From Gleimia hominis (GTDB lineage Bacteria > Actinomycetota > Actinomycetes > Actinomycetales > Actinomycetaceae), in assembly GCF_032085515.1 (NCBI RefSeq), contig NZ_JASXSX010000001.1, positions 1,426,001-1,490,000 on the forward strand: DNA of 64,000 bases, given 5' to 3'. Under the pieces are notes generated by a model, which saw only the letters and a list, made by a program, of their open reading frames with translations, was not told the origin of the DNA and did no database searches. The translations under genes were made by a program, and so were the position numbers. Every line of letters starts with the position of its first letter. The stretch's first letter is position 1. Below are positions 1 to 7,807 of the stretch, one piece after another.

Positions 1-1526
1 CGGCTGAGATTCAGGCGATTATTGATCAGATCCGCGATGAGCTTGGGGATTTGGAGGGGCTTGAGGCTCAGTTACAGCAGTGGCGTGAGCAGATTCAGTT
101 GCTGGCCGATATTGTGCCGGCGGCAGATCACGTGGTTGCGGTGGCGAACCAGTGCCCGGTTGCGCAGGCTGGTGCGTATTGCGAATCGTTGCAGGATTCT
201 GCAAAGCGTCTGGATGCGAGTGTGCAGCCGTTACGTAACTTGGGGCAGCAGCTCTCCCCCGGTCAGCGGGCGGCCTCTGGTGAGGGGGTTAACGCGAGCG
301 CGCGTAGCCTTCAGGGCGCGTTAGATCAGTTGAAGCAGCTGGTTGCGAAGTTGCACGATTTGGCTTCCCAGATGCATAACACCGGTGGTTTGCAAGGGAT
401 ACACGAGCAGTTGCAAGAGCTGAAGGCTGGGACAGCGCAGTTGGCTGATGGAGCGCAGCAGCTTTCTGACGGGGTTAATGGCACTCAGTCTAAACCTGGT
501 TTAGCGCAGGGCTTGGCTCAGCTTTCTCAGGGAGCGCAGCAGTTCAAGGTGGCGTTTGATGGCACGCGTTCACAACCCGGGTTGGTTTCCGGGTCGCGCC
601 AGTTGTATGAGGGTCTGGCGCAAGCTCAAGCGCAGGTACCACAGTTCCAGTGGGGTGTGAACCAATTGGCCGCTGGTTTGGGTGAGATGAATGCGCGCAC
701 CCCTGAGCTGCAAAGTGGGGTTGGTCAACTTGCTGGTGGGATTAACCAGCTCAGTGACGGGGCATCCAAACTGAGCGCCGGCGCGAATGAGTTGACTGAG
801 GGAACCAATCAGTTTGCGTCTCAGTTGAAGGATGGGGCGAAGCAGGTACCAACTTATACGGATGCGGAGCGCACGCGGATTGTGGATATGGCGAGTATTC
901 CTGCTCGGGCACAAGCTCACACGTGGAATGAGGCTTCTGCGACGTATAACGCGATCTTCCCGTGGGCAGCTGCGTTTGTATTGTGGATTGGCGCGTTGGG
1001 AACGTTCTTGGTGATGCCGGGCCTGAGGCGGCGTGAGCTTTCTTCTGCCCATTCGAGTATGAATGTGGTTTGGCGCTCGAGTGCACCCGCGATGGTTTCT
1101 GCGGTTGTGCAGGCTTTGGGCGTGTTCGGGGTTGCTTACGCAGTGGGGGTTCGCCCCGCGAACTCGTTTACGACACTGCTGGTGCTGTTAGTTGCAGCAA
1201 TAGCGTTTGCATTGATTAATCAAATGCTGCTCGCTGTCTTTGGCTCTCGAATCGGGCGGGTCTTGGCGTTACTTCTACTAGTTGTGCAGGTGGTTGCACT
1301 GGGTGGGATTCTGCCAATCGAAACGGCTCCCCCAGCTTTCCAGAGTTTAAACGCGGTGATGCCGTTGTCTATTGCTACGTCTGGGCTTACGCACACTGCT
1401 ATTGGTGGCCAGTTGACGTCATTGTTTGCCACGTTGATGCCGCTATTGCTTTGGGGCGTTGCGAGTTTTGTTTTGAGTTTCGTTGCCGTTCCCGCTGCAC
1501 GTCAGCGCGCGGCGCTAGCTGTGTAA
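1..1526 (+). CDS. YhgE/Pip-type membrane protein, C-terminal part (5' end outside window)
   Basis: The frame is open from base 3 to the window edge, so the true start lies upstream; the TTG at 51 is only an internal codon. The first ~280 residues are a long heptad-like extracytoplasmic region with repeated xxLxxG steps such as LADGAQQLSDG and LSDGASKLSAG. These are the hallmark of YhgE/Pip-family proteins (phage-infection-protein-like, ABC-2 permease-related). About five hydrophobic helices follow in the last 200 residues, including a loop with LPIETAPPAFQSLNAVMPLS, as in the YhgE/Pip C-terminal domain. In Gram-positive bacteria such proteins belong to envelope export systems, including type VII-associated ones. 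The substrate is unknown. Family call secure, role inferred. Confidence 0.85.
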   Translation, partial: AEIQAIIDQIRDELGDLEGLEAQLQQWREQIQLLADIVPAADHVVAVANQCPVAQAGAYCESLQDSAKRLDASVQPLRNLGQQLSPGQRAASGEGVNASARSLQGALDQLKQLVAKLHDLASQMHNTGGLQGIHEQLQELKAGTAQLADGAQQLSDGVNGTQSKPGLAQGLAQLSQGAQQFKVAFDGTRSQPGLVSGSRQLYEGLAQAQAQVPQFQWGVNQLAAGLGEMNARTPELQSGVGQLAGGINQLSDGASKLSAGANELTEGTNQFASQLKDGAKQVPTYTDAERTRIVDMASIPARAQAHTWNEASATYNAIFPWAAAFVLWIGALGTFLVMPGLRRRELSSAHSSMNVVWRSSAPAMVSAVVQALGVFGVAYAVGVRPANSFTTLLVLLVAAIAFALINQMLLAVFGSRIGRVLALLLLVVQVVALGGILPIETAPPAFQSLNAVMPLSIATSGLTHTAIGGQLTSLFATLMPLLLWGVASFVLSFVAVPAARQRAALAV

Positions 1527-1589
1527 ATATTAGACTAGTTATTATGACAACATATAGTTTATCTAATTCCTGTTATTGCAGGTGAGGTT

Positions 1590-1632
1590 CTGTGGGGCGT
1601 CGGAAGTTGCCGGCGCCCCACAGTTTGTTTTT
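1590..1632 (+). terminator. Rho-independent terminator
   Basis: A perfect 10-bp stem (CTGTGGGGCG at 1590-1599 with CGCCCCACAG at 1614-1623) is followed by TTTGTTTTT. It ends the YhgE/Pip-type gene and isolates it from the surface-protein gene downstream. Confidence 0.9.
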
Positions 1633-1693
1633 GCCTAGTCAACTTGCTATTGCGTTGAAAATAGTCGTATAAAAATTATCAGTGACTGGTAAG

Positions 1694-1721
1694 TTGACAC
1701 CCCCCCCGGCAATGTCATACT
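1694..1721 (+). promoter_or_regulatory. Surface-protein promoter with a poly-C spacer
   Basis: A consensus -35 TTGACA (1694-1699) and a -10-like CATACT (1716-1721) are separated by 16 bp. The spacer begins with eight consecutive C (1700-1707). Homopolymer tracts in this position vary in length by slippage in other bacteria and change promoter strength. The tract and boxes are seen; promoter activity and phase variation are inferred. Confidence 0.6.
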
Positions 1722-1773
1722 AACTCTGAGACCTGCCAACACAGGTTCGTTCCGATACAACTAGGACGTAAAA

Positions 1774-3481
1774 ATGAAGAAAAGTATTGCAACAGGTATT
1801 GCTGCGGCATTCGTACTTACCGGACTCGCAGCTGCACCCGGAGCTTTTGCTACGATTAGCAACGACGAGGTTCCGGATCCCGTCGAAGATGTGCGACCGG
1901 CAGATGGAGCGGTGAACGTACCGACGTACGAAGAATCCAACCTTGTCCCAGAAGAGGACCCTGCGGATGTGCCCAGCACTCCTGCTGGTATAACAAACGA
2001 GGGTGTTCCGGATCCTATTAGCGATGTCACTCCGGAAGATGGTTCGGTAAACGTACCGACGTACGAAGAATCCAACCTTGTCCCAGATGAGGATCCCGCT
2101 GGTAACACGGCGATCACCAGTGGTTCGGAGAAGCCGAGCAAGCCGGTCATTAATCCTCCGTTGAAGGATGAGGACCCGGCTGGTAACACGGCGATCACCA
2201 GTGGTTCGGAGAAGCCGAGCAAGCCGGTCATTAATCCTCCGTTGAAGGATGAGGACCCGGCTGGTAACACGGCGATCACCAGTGGTTCGGAGAAGCCGAG
2301 CAAGCCGGTCATTAATCCTCCGTTGAAGGATGAGGACCCGGCTGGTAACACGGCGATCACCAGTGGTTCGGAGAAGCCGAGCAAGCCGGTCATTAATCCT
2401 CCGTTGAAGGATGAGGACCCTGCTGGTAACACGGCGATCACCAGTGGTTCGGAGAAGCCGAGCAAGCCGGTCATTAATCCTCCGTTGAAGGATGAGGAAN
2501 NNNNNNNNNNNNNNNNNNNNNNNNNNNNNNNNNNNNNNNNNNNNNNNNNNNNNNNNNNNNNNNNNNNNNNNNNNNNNNNNNNNNNNNNNNNNNNNNNGGC
2601 TGGTAACACGGCGATCACCAGTGGTTCGGAGAAGCCGAGCAAGCCGGTCATTAATCCTCCGTTGAAGTANNNNNNNNNNNNNNNNNNNNNNNNNNNNNNN
2701 NNNNNNNNNNNNNNNNNNNNNNNNNNNNNNNNNNNNNNNNNNNNNNNNNNNNNNNNNNGCACTGAAGGATGAGGATCCTGCTGGTAACACGGCGATCACC
2801 AGTGATTCGGACAAGCCTATGGGTATTCCTCCGGCACTGAAGGATGAGGATCCTGCTGGTAACACGGCGATCACCAGTGATTCGGACAAGCCTATGGGTA
2901 TTCCTCCGGCACTGAAGGACGAGGATCCTGCTGGTAACAAGCCAATCCTGAGCGATTCCGAGAAACCGAGCTTGTCGCTTGATGACTTCATTAACTGGGA
3001 AGGTATTAAGGATATCCTGAAGCCCGGTAAGACCCTGGATGACTTCATTGATGTCACCAAGCCTGGTAAGACCCTGGATGACTTCATTGATGTCACCAAG
3101 CCTGGTAAGACCCTGGATGATTTCATTAACTGGGAGGGTCTCAAAGAGGCGCTGAAGCCGGGTAAGACGATTGATGATCTGATTGATCACGAGAAACTGG
3201 CTGACCTGATTGCTTCCATGAAGGAAGAGGGCAAGCAGGAGGCTCCGAAGGCTGAAGAAGGTAAGCAGGAGTCCCCCAAGGCTGAAGAGGGTAAGAAAGC
3301 TGAAGCAGTGGTTAACGCTGCCGGCGAGCAGAAAGTTGTGATAGTTGCGAAAGCAACCACCGCTGCTCCGAAGGCTCTTGCCTCAACTGGTGCTGACTCC
3401 ACCGCTGCCGCCATCCTGGGCCTAACCGCTCTGACACTCGGTGGTGTAGGTGTCGCTGCTGCACGTCGCCGCGCACACTAA
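1774..3481 (+). CDS. Repeat-rich LAxTG-anchored cell-surface protein (interrupted by assembly gaps)
   Basis: ATG 1774 follows an AGGA Shine-Dalgarno. Residues 1-26 are a signal peptide (MKKS... ending PGAFA). Next come two copies of a ~33-residue block ending NVPTYEESNLVP, at least six copies of a 27-residue unit (DEDPAGNTAITSGSEKPSK...), two copies of a 25-residue variant ending MGIPPALK, 13-residue PGKTLDDFIDVTK units, and a Lys/Glu-rich KAEEGKQE stretch. The C-terminus has LASTG (3377-3391), a hydrophobic helix and an RRR tail, which is a sortase signal of the LAxTG type used by actinobacterial class E sortases. The frame is kept across the first N run but shifts across the second. Gap lengths in a collapsed repeat are unreliable, so I read one intact gene, not a frameshift. 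Likely a wall-attached adhesin or stalk; the ligand is unknown. Confidence 0.8.
2086..2490 (+). repeat. Five tandem 81-bp coding repeats
   Basis: Five near-identical in-frame units of 81 bp (27 codons) start at 2086, 2167, 2248, 2329 and 2410; a sixth, partial copy lies at 2598-2667 after an assembly gap. Copies are almost identical at the nucleotide level, which implies recent expansion or homogenisation and explains the failed assembly. Confidence 0.97.
2500..2597. other. Assembly gap (98 N)
   Basis: A run of 98 N inside the 81-bp repeat array. The reading frame is the same on both sides, as expected if the missing sequence is more in-frame repeats. True length and copy number cannot be known from this window. 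Confidence 0.99.
2670..2758. other. Assembly gap (89 N)
   Basis: A run of 89 N between the 27-residue and 25-residue repeat types. The bases just before it (ta at 2668-2669) break the repeat consensus (gat expected) and look like a contig-end error. The frame changes across the gap, which I attribute to a wrong gap size. Confidence 0.99.
2768..2917 (+). repeat. Two tandem 75-bp coding repeats
   Basis: Two copies (2768-2842 and 2843-2917) of a 75-bp unit encoding a 25-residue variant of the upstream repeat: it shares DEDPAGNTAITS but ends MGIPPALK. A third, degenerate copy begins at 2918. Confidence 0.95.
3020..3136 (+). repeat. 39-bp coding repeats
   Basis: Units of 39 bp encode KPGKTLDDFIDVT at 3020-3058 and 3059-3097, and a diverged third (KPGKTLDDFINWE) begins at 3098. 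They form the membrane-proximal part of the surface protein. Confidence 0.9.
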
Positions 3482-3548
3482 ACCAGGTGACTAGATATGA
3501 TCTAAGCGGTTAATTCGGACATTTCTATTAACCGCCTAGAAACAAAAC

Positions 3549-3579
3549 GGGGGCTGAGTACACAACGTACTCAGCCCCC
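3549..3579. terminator. Bidirectional terminator hairpin between convergent genes
   Basis: A perfect 13-bp stem (3549-3561 with 3567-3579, loop ACAAC) lies between the plus-strand surface-protein gene and the minus-strand MerR gene. On the minus strand the stem is followed by GTTTTGT. On the plus strand the tail is weak (AAAAG). Confidence 0.8.
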
Positions 3580-3721
3580 AAAAGTATCCAAAAAACAAAT
3601 AACTATCTAGAAACAATCACAAGACCACACCGCTGCCGCGCAACCGCAAACTAGCTAACCGGAACCAACAGCGTGACCCCCAGGCACAAGAACTGCACCG
3701 GTAAAGAAGAAAGCGAAAAAA

Positions 3722-4276
3722 CTACGAAGCACTCCGACGCGCATGCCGCAAAGCAGCGAGCTCATCAACCACCGCTGGCTGTGCCTCCTCAGAAGGCAAT
3801 TCCGCTAGCGAACCCTCTATCTCACGCCACACGCGGCCAACTGCAATGCCAAACACGCCCTGGCCACCCTCAATCAAGTCAATCATCTCATCACGGGAAC
3901 GACACTCATACACCGAAGCACCATCGCTCATCAGAGTAATAGAGGACAAATCCTCCACGCCCCGATTCTTTAAATGCCCCACTGCAACCCGAATCTGCTG
4001 CAGTGAAACACCCGTGTCGAGCAATCGTTTAACAACCTTCAGCACCAGCACATCACGGAACGAATACAAACGCTGCGAGCCGGAACCACGGGCAGAGCGA
4101 ATCGATGGCTCCACCAAACCCGTGCGAGCCCAATAATCCAACTGCCGGTAAGTAATCCCAGCTGCATGGCAAGCCACTTTGCCGCGATAACCCGTGTCAG
4201 GTCCAATGTCAGCAAGAACATCCCCAAACAACATCCCTTGCTTAGGCTGCTGGGCCTCCCTAGCCTGTTCGCTCAC
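3722..4276 (-). CDS. MerR-family regulator, Rv1830 (McdR)-like
   Basis: A DNA-binding regulator of 184 residues. An N-terminal MerR helix-turn-helix contains GITYRQLDYWARTGLVEPS and SGSQRLYSFRDVLVLKVVKR, followed by the conserved LLDTGVSLQQIR helix and a C-terminal part with GGQGVFGIAVGRV. This matches the actinobacterial MerR protein usually found two genes after garA (Rv1830 in M. tuberculosis, linked to cell-cycle control). I start it at GTG 4276, which has a GAGGA Shine-Dalgarno six bases upstream. The ATG at 4294 gives six more residues but has no ribosome site. The nuclease gene that often separates this gene from ftsR is absent; 265 bases of non-coding DNA stand there instead. Confidence 0.85.
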   Translation of the reverse strand: MSEQAREAQQPKQGMLFGDVLADIGPDTGYRGKVACHAAGITYRQLDYWARTGLVEPSIRSARGSGSQRLYSFRDVLVLKVVKRLLDTGVSLQQIRVAVGHLKNRGVEDLSSITLMSDGASVYECRSRDEMIDLIEGGQGVFGIAVGRVWREIEGSLAELPSEEAQPAVVDELAALRHARRSAS

Positions 4277-4371
4277 CTTGCATCCTCGTTTCATACCAGT
4301 GTCAATGTCGATAATTCAACGCTAAACAGTTCCGCAGCTATCGTCAACGACACCCGCGGCGTGGCTAACCC

Positions 4372-4386
4372 TCAAGTTGAACTTGA
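4372..4386. promoter_or_regulatory. Perfect palindrome, candidate operator
   Basis: TCAAGTT-G-AACTTGA is a perfect 15-bp inverted repeat in the space between the two MerR-family genes, about 95 bases upstream of the Rv1830-like start. MerR proteins bind such palindromes, so it may serve autoregulation or FtsR control. The rest of the 4277-4541 interval shows no gene. Confidence 0.4.
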
Positions 4387-4541
4387 TACCATTTCGTTAT
4401 CTTCCCTATAAACCATGCCAAGACCACATCGCAGTAGATCGCAAATAATACGCGCTACAGAGCCTAAAATATCGGCGCCAACATTGCGAAACACCGTCTG
4501 AATCCGCAGGTTTGTGCCCATCATTTCGTAGCCTCGGCCCA

Positions 4542-5288
4542 TCATTTCGAAAGCCTGTCCACAGCAATGCGCAAAAACTCCACCTGCAGTTCCCCAAGTG
4601 TGCCTGCGAGTTCGCGCGCCCGCGCGTTCGCTCGCTCTTTATCCCCAGACCGGCCACGCGCACGCGTAGACTGCACACTCATATCAATTAGATCCGCAGT
4701 GCGCTCCGCACCAGCGCGCACCGACCGCAGGTTCCGCGGCGCTATCCCCAAGCTCCGCGCAGCCAAAATCAGCTGCACCACTCGGATCGAACGAGTTGGG
4801 AAATACCCCGCTAAATCAGGGGAAAGCAAACCCAACTCAACCAGGTCCTCCACCTGCGACTTCGACACACCCGTCAGATCCATCAGCTGGCGCACCGAAA
4901 TGAAACTCGAAGCTGGAGTTCGTGCCTCCCCCCGGTCACTAACCACGCGGGCAGCACCCGGAACCTCAACGTCATGGCCGGCATCCAACGCCAACAGCTG
5001 CTCGTGAATCACCTTCAGAGGCAAATACGAATCCCGCTGCTGAGCAAGCACATAGCGCAAACGCTTAATATCCGCTTCCGAATACTTGCGGTAACCCGCC
5101 CGAGTGCGATGCGGGTTAACGAGATCCTCATCTTCCAAATACCGGATTTTAGAAACCGACAGTGCTGGAAACTCCGGTTTCACCCGCTCTAGAACCTGAC
5201 TGATCGTGTACTTTGGCTGCCTACTAACATCCCGAGGCCAAGGTTCAACAGACCCCGAATGCTCCTGCAGCCTACGCGCTGAAGTCAC
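4542..5288 (-). CDS. ftsR: MerR-family transcriptional regulator FtsR
   Basis: 248 residues. The N-terminal winged-helix MerR domain carries YTISQVLERVKPEFPALS, SKIRYLEDEDLVNPHRT and GYRKYSEADIKRLRYVL, the characteristic FtsR (Rv1828/Cg1631) sequence. A second MerR-like domain follows in the C-terminal half (FISVRQLMDLTGVSKSQVE). In Corynebacterium FtsR activates ftsZ and affects division and growth; that role is inherited from the family, not shown here. The GTG start at 5288 overlaps the stop of the FHA gene upstream by four bases (GTGA), so the two are translationally coupled. Confidence 0.9.
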   Translation of the reverse strand: MTSARRLQEHSGSVEPWPRDVSRQPKYTISQVLERVKPEFPALSVSKIRYLEDEDLVNPHRTRAGYRKYSEADIKRLRYVLAQQRDSYLPLKVIHEQLLALDAGHDVEVPGAARVVSDRGEARTPASSFISVRQLMDLTGVSKSQVEDLVELGLLSPDLAGYFPTRSIRVVQLILAARSLGIAPRNLRSVRAGAERTADLIDMSVQSTRARGRSGDKERANARARELAGTLGELQVEFLRIAVDRLSK

Positions 5289-5725
5289 TGCGCAGAAGGA
5301 TGATACGTAAGACGGTACTTACCGATCTGCACTTCGTCACCGGCCTCCAGCAAAGCCTGCTCCTCCCGCTCCCGGTTAACATACGTACCGTTGAGGGAAC
5401 CGGAATCACGCACCACGTACCCCTCGTCGGTACGGCGAAACTCACAGTGGCGACGCGAAACCGTCACATCATCCAAGAAAATATCCGCCTTCGGACTACG
5501 ACCAGCGGTGGTGCGATCGCCATCCAACAAAAACCGGGCGCCAGAATTAGGGCCGCGCTGCACAATCAACAGTGCAGAACCAGCCGGCAAGGCGTCAACC
5601 GCAGCCTGATCGCGCGGTGAAAGCGGCGTGCGGACAAACGTGTCCTCAGGAACATCCGAAGCGTGGCCAACTGTGCCAAAAACAGCGGTCTGTGACGGGT
5701 CGGGTGCATTATCATTAATAGACAT
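5285..5725 (-). CDS. garA: FHA-domain signalling protein, GarA/OdhI family
   Basis: 146 residues; ATG 5725 is preceded by AGGAGG. Residues ~55-140 form a forkhead-associated (phosphothreonine-binding) domain with the key GRSPKADIFLDD, SRRHCEF and SLNGTYVN motifs. GarA/OdhI binds and inhibits 2-oxoglutarate-using enzymes and is switched off by PknB/PknG phosphorylation of a Thr in an N-terminal ETTS motif. That motif is not visible here; the N-terminal region instead reads EDTFVRTPLSP. The classical phospho-switch may therefore be altered or moved. It is the first gene of a pair with ftsR, and the DUF881 trio upstream follows the common actinobacterial order. Confidence 0.88.
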   Translation of the reverse strand: MSINDNAPDPSQTAVFGTVGHASDVPEDTFVRTPLSPRDQAAVDALPAGSALLIVQRGPNSGARFLLDGDRTTAGRSPKADIFLDDVTVSRRHCEFRRTDEGYVVRDSGSLNGTYVNREREEQALLEAGDEVQIGKYRLTYHPSAQ

Positions 5726-5769
5726 CGCCGCCTCCTAATTTCGATACTTCACACATCTTTACTACTCCT

Positions 5770-5830
5770 ATTGTAGATTCCACTTCGACTAATATCCACG
5801 GACTCGTTTAACATCGCCTTTAACATCGCC
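5770..5830 (-). promoter_or_regulatory. Putative garA-ftsR promoter region
   Basis: On the minus strand a TACAAT -10-like box (5770-5775) lies about 45 bases upstream of garA, with a weak TGGATA at -35. Just upstream are two direct copies of a 12-bp unit (5807-5818 and 5819-5830), each reading GGCGATGTTAAA on the minus strand. The octamer GATGTTAA also occurs in the tal and tkt upstream elements. Confidence 0.4.
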
Positions 5831-5891
5831 AGACTGATTCAGTGTTGGCAGAATCGTTAGATGTCAACAGAATCGTTTAATGCGTACCAGC

Positions 5892-6596
5892 TCAGGGAAC
5901 AACCTGGGCATGCTCGTAATCCACTGGTGCAACCGTAGAACGAATCACCAGATCCGCCACCTTGGTAATATCTACCCGCGCCCCAAACCCACGCAGTTGC
6001 GACGCAGCTCCGCCGGCAATCTCCAACGCCGGCGCGATAGTATCCGCATTCCCGATAACCGCCCACTCATAAGGCGGTTCCAACTCCTTACCCGAAACCG
6101 CGATATTCCCCCCGCGCATGGTGATAAAGGAACTGGCGTTGATGCGGTTACCGTTCAGCTCAATCGCTTCCGCCCCCGCGTTCCGCAGCTCCCCCAACAC
6201 GGTCACGAATAATGTGGCCCGAAGTGGTTCATCGGGATAAATCGTCATTCTTATACCCGGGCCCTCTACCGGTTTACGGCCCGACAGGATCTCCGCTACC
6301 GTCTGCTCCTTCTGCGCGGTTTCACGCGCCACCTCCGCCTGCGACTGCGCGCTCTCTAACCGCCGCAACTGCGCCTGCAAATCCCCGCGTTCAGACCGCA
6401 ACTGTTCCTCCGAAGACCCCAGCTGGTCTAGCAGCGTCACCAGCTCCTCCTCAGACAACCCCTCCAAAGGATCACTCCGACGCACCTTCAGCTGCGTCAC
6501 CAACGCAAATCCAAGCAACAGACACAACAGGGCAATCACCACGTGCGTAGGTGAAATCGAAGTGTAGAGCAGATCCCGCAAACGCCTTTTCGCCAT
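5892..6596 (-). CDS. DUF881-domain membrane-anchored protein
   Basis: 234 residues. A single N-terminal transmembrane helix (VVIALLCLLLGFALVT, ~20-35) is followed by a coiled coil (~45-90, EEQLRSERGDLQAQLRRLES) and a C-terminal DUF881 domain with GPGIRMTIYPD, GAEAIELNGNRI and PPYEWAVIGNAD. The biochemical role of DUF881 is unknown. Pairs of DUF881 genes around a small basic membrane protein are conserved near garA in actinobacteria and are thought to act in the envelope or division. It starts four bases after the SBP gene stops, within one operon. Confidence 0.85.
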   Translation of the reverse strand: MAKRRLRDLLYTSISPTHVVIALLCLLLGFALVTQLKVRRSDPLEGLSEEELVTLLDQLGSSEEQLRSERGDLQAQLRRLESAQSQAEVARETAQKEQTVAEILSGRKPVEGPGIRMTIYPDEPLRATLFVTVLGELRNAGAEAIELNGNRINASSFITMRGGNIAVSGKELEPPYEWAVIGNADTIAPALEIAGGAASQLRGFGARVDITKVADLVIRSTVAPVDYEHAQVVP

Positions 6597-6599
6597 CGT

Positions 6600-6932
6600 T
6601 TACGCTCCGAAAAGGTGCCGGCGAATGGCCCCGGCGTTAGAGAAAATTCGGATCCCAAGCACCACCAGCACGGCGGTGGTTAACGCGGCTCCAACGCCCA
6701 GCTGCACCCCAAGCAGCACCAAAAGCGAAGCCACCAGCACATTCCAGAAAAAAGAGATTATGAACTGCTTGTCGTTAAACTGCCCCTCCAGATAAGCGCG
6801 GGTCGCACCAAACAGCGCATCCAAAGCCGCCACCACCGCAACCGGTAGGTAGGGCTGCAGCACTGCCGGCACCACCGGGTCTAAAACTATCCCCAGAACC
6901 ACGCCGATAATCAACCCGAAAATCGCGATCAC
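6600..6932 (-). CDS. sbp: Small basic protein (SBP/DUF1290 family)
   Basis: 110 residues with about three membrane helices (IFGLIIGVVLGIVLDP; a central helix near FFWNVLVASLLVLLG; and TAVLVVLGIRIFSN). The conserved middle LDALFGATRAYLEGQFNDK identifies the DUF1290 small basic protein family, the Rv1824 type. Such proteins have no proven function. The gene overlaps the upstream DUF881 gene by four bases and is followed after a three-base spacer by the second DUF881 gene, so all three are probably made together. Confidence 0.88.
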   Translation of the reverse strand: MIAIFGLIIGVVLGIVLDPVVPAVLQPYLPVAVVAALDALFGATRAYLEGQFNDKQFIISFFWNVLVASLLVLLGVQLGVGAALTTAVLVVLGIRIFSNAGAIRRHLFGA

Positions 6933-7807
6933 TGCAATTCCTCCTTCATCAAGCGCGCCTGTTCTACCGTACGATTATTTGCCGCCGGCAGAACGAGGTT
7001 GTCTTTAATATCGATACGGGTCGAAATGTTGTATTCGCGATTCAACGCAGCAATATACGTGCCCGTATCCCCGTTTGTAACCGCGGCCTGCAAGTCGTTG
7101 GCGTCACCAATTGCTTGCAGCACGTACGGTGGTTCAATTGGCCTGAAGTTAACCAAGATCGCTCCGCCCGCCGTGCGCACTGACGTGGTTGGGCCAACCC
7201 GGACATCGCCAAGCGTAATGCCTTCCGCTCCACCGGCCCACAACGCGTTGATCAACACCCGCAGATCGGCGTCCTGCACCCGGCCCTTCGCATCTGCATG
7301 CGCGTCCTCCCGCACTGTTAACACCACGCCCTCCCCCCGCAGTTCCTGCGACTGGGCTAATGCAATGCTGTTACTATCCGCCGGGCGGGCGCTGTCATCT
7401 TGCTTAGACAGAATCTGCACTTTGCCCTGCAAAGTATCCACCTCATCTTGAAGAGTATTCACGCTCTGCCGACTCATCTGAACCTGGCTGCGCAAAGACT
7501 TATTCACCACGTCACCCGAGTTAAGCTGCGCCAACAGACTGCGCGTACTGACCGTCACCACCAGCCCCAGCACCACTGCAAGCACCAGCGTTACCACACG
7601 TCCCCAAGCCGACCGCTTCGGACGCTCCCGCCCATTTCTTTGAGGTACTTTCGAATACCCATAGTTCAGCGGATCATACAAAAGCTCCTGCAAAAGGGAC
7701 ATGGATGCAGCGGCATCCCGCTTCGGCGAAGCGGTTTTTCGTTTCGATGCTGAGGTTTTTTGCACCTCGCCACTTTCGTCTTCGACGAAGGAGTCTACTC
7801 TAGCCAC
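6929..7807 (-). CDS. DUF881-domain membrane-anchored protein (second paralogue)
   Basis: 292 residues. A Lys/Ser-rich cytoplasmic N-terminus (~1-75) precedes one membrane helix (VVTLVLAVVLGLVVTVST), a coiled coil (VNTLQDEVDTLQGKVQIL) and the DUF881 domain (GEGVVLTVREDAHADAKG, GAEGITLGDVRVG, PPYVLQAIGDANDLQAAV). It is a paralogue of the protein two genes downstream. The start overlaps the pepN stop by 13 bases, so it may be read through from pepN. Function unknown. Confidence 0.83.
   Translation of the reverse strand: MARVDSFVEDESGEVQKTSASKRKTASPKRDAAASMSLLQELLYDPLNYGYSKVPQRNGRERPKRSAWGRVVTLVLAVVLGLVVTVSTRSLLAQLNSGDVVNKSLRSQVQMSRQSVNTLQDEVDTLQGKVQILSKQDDSARPADSNSIALAQSQELRGEGVVLTVREDAHADAKGRVQDADLRVLINALWAGGAEGITLGDVRVGPTTSVRTAGGAILVNFRPIEPPYVLQAIGDANDLQAAVTNGDTGTYIAALNREYNISTRIDIKDNLVLPAANNRTVEQARLMKEELQ

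Noticed and set aside
2086..3136. Regular tandem repeats as a CRISPR array
   Set aside because: Units are directly adjacent without unique spacers, are multiples of three, and stay in one reading frame inside a signal-peptide protein. They are protein repeats.
1720..3144. Long minus-strand open frames opposite the surface-protein gene
   Set aside because: They arise from repeat codon bias on the opposite strand. They lack a ribosome site and any family similarity, whereas the plus strand has promoter, signal peptide and sorting signal.
2819..3481. A separate gene starting at ATG 2819
   Set aside because: This ATG is an internal Met of the 25-residue repeat. The frame is open from the gap edge and no ribosome site precedes it.
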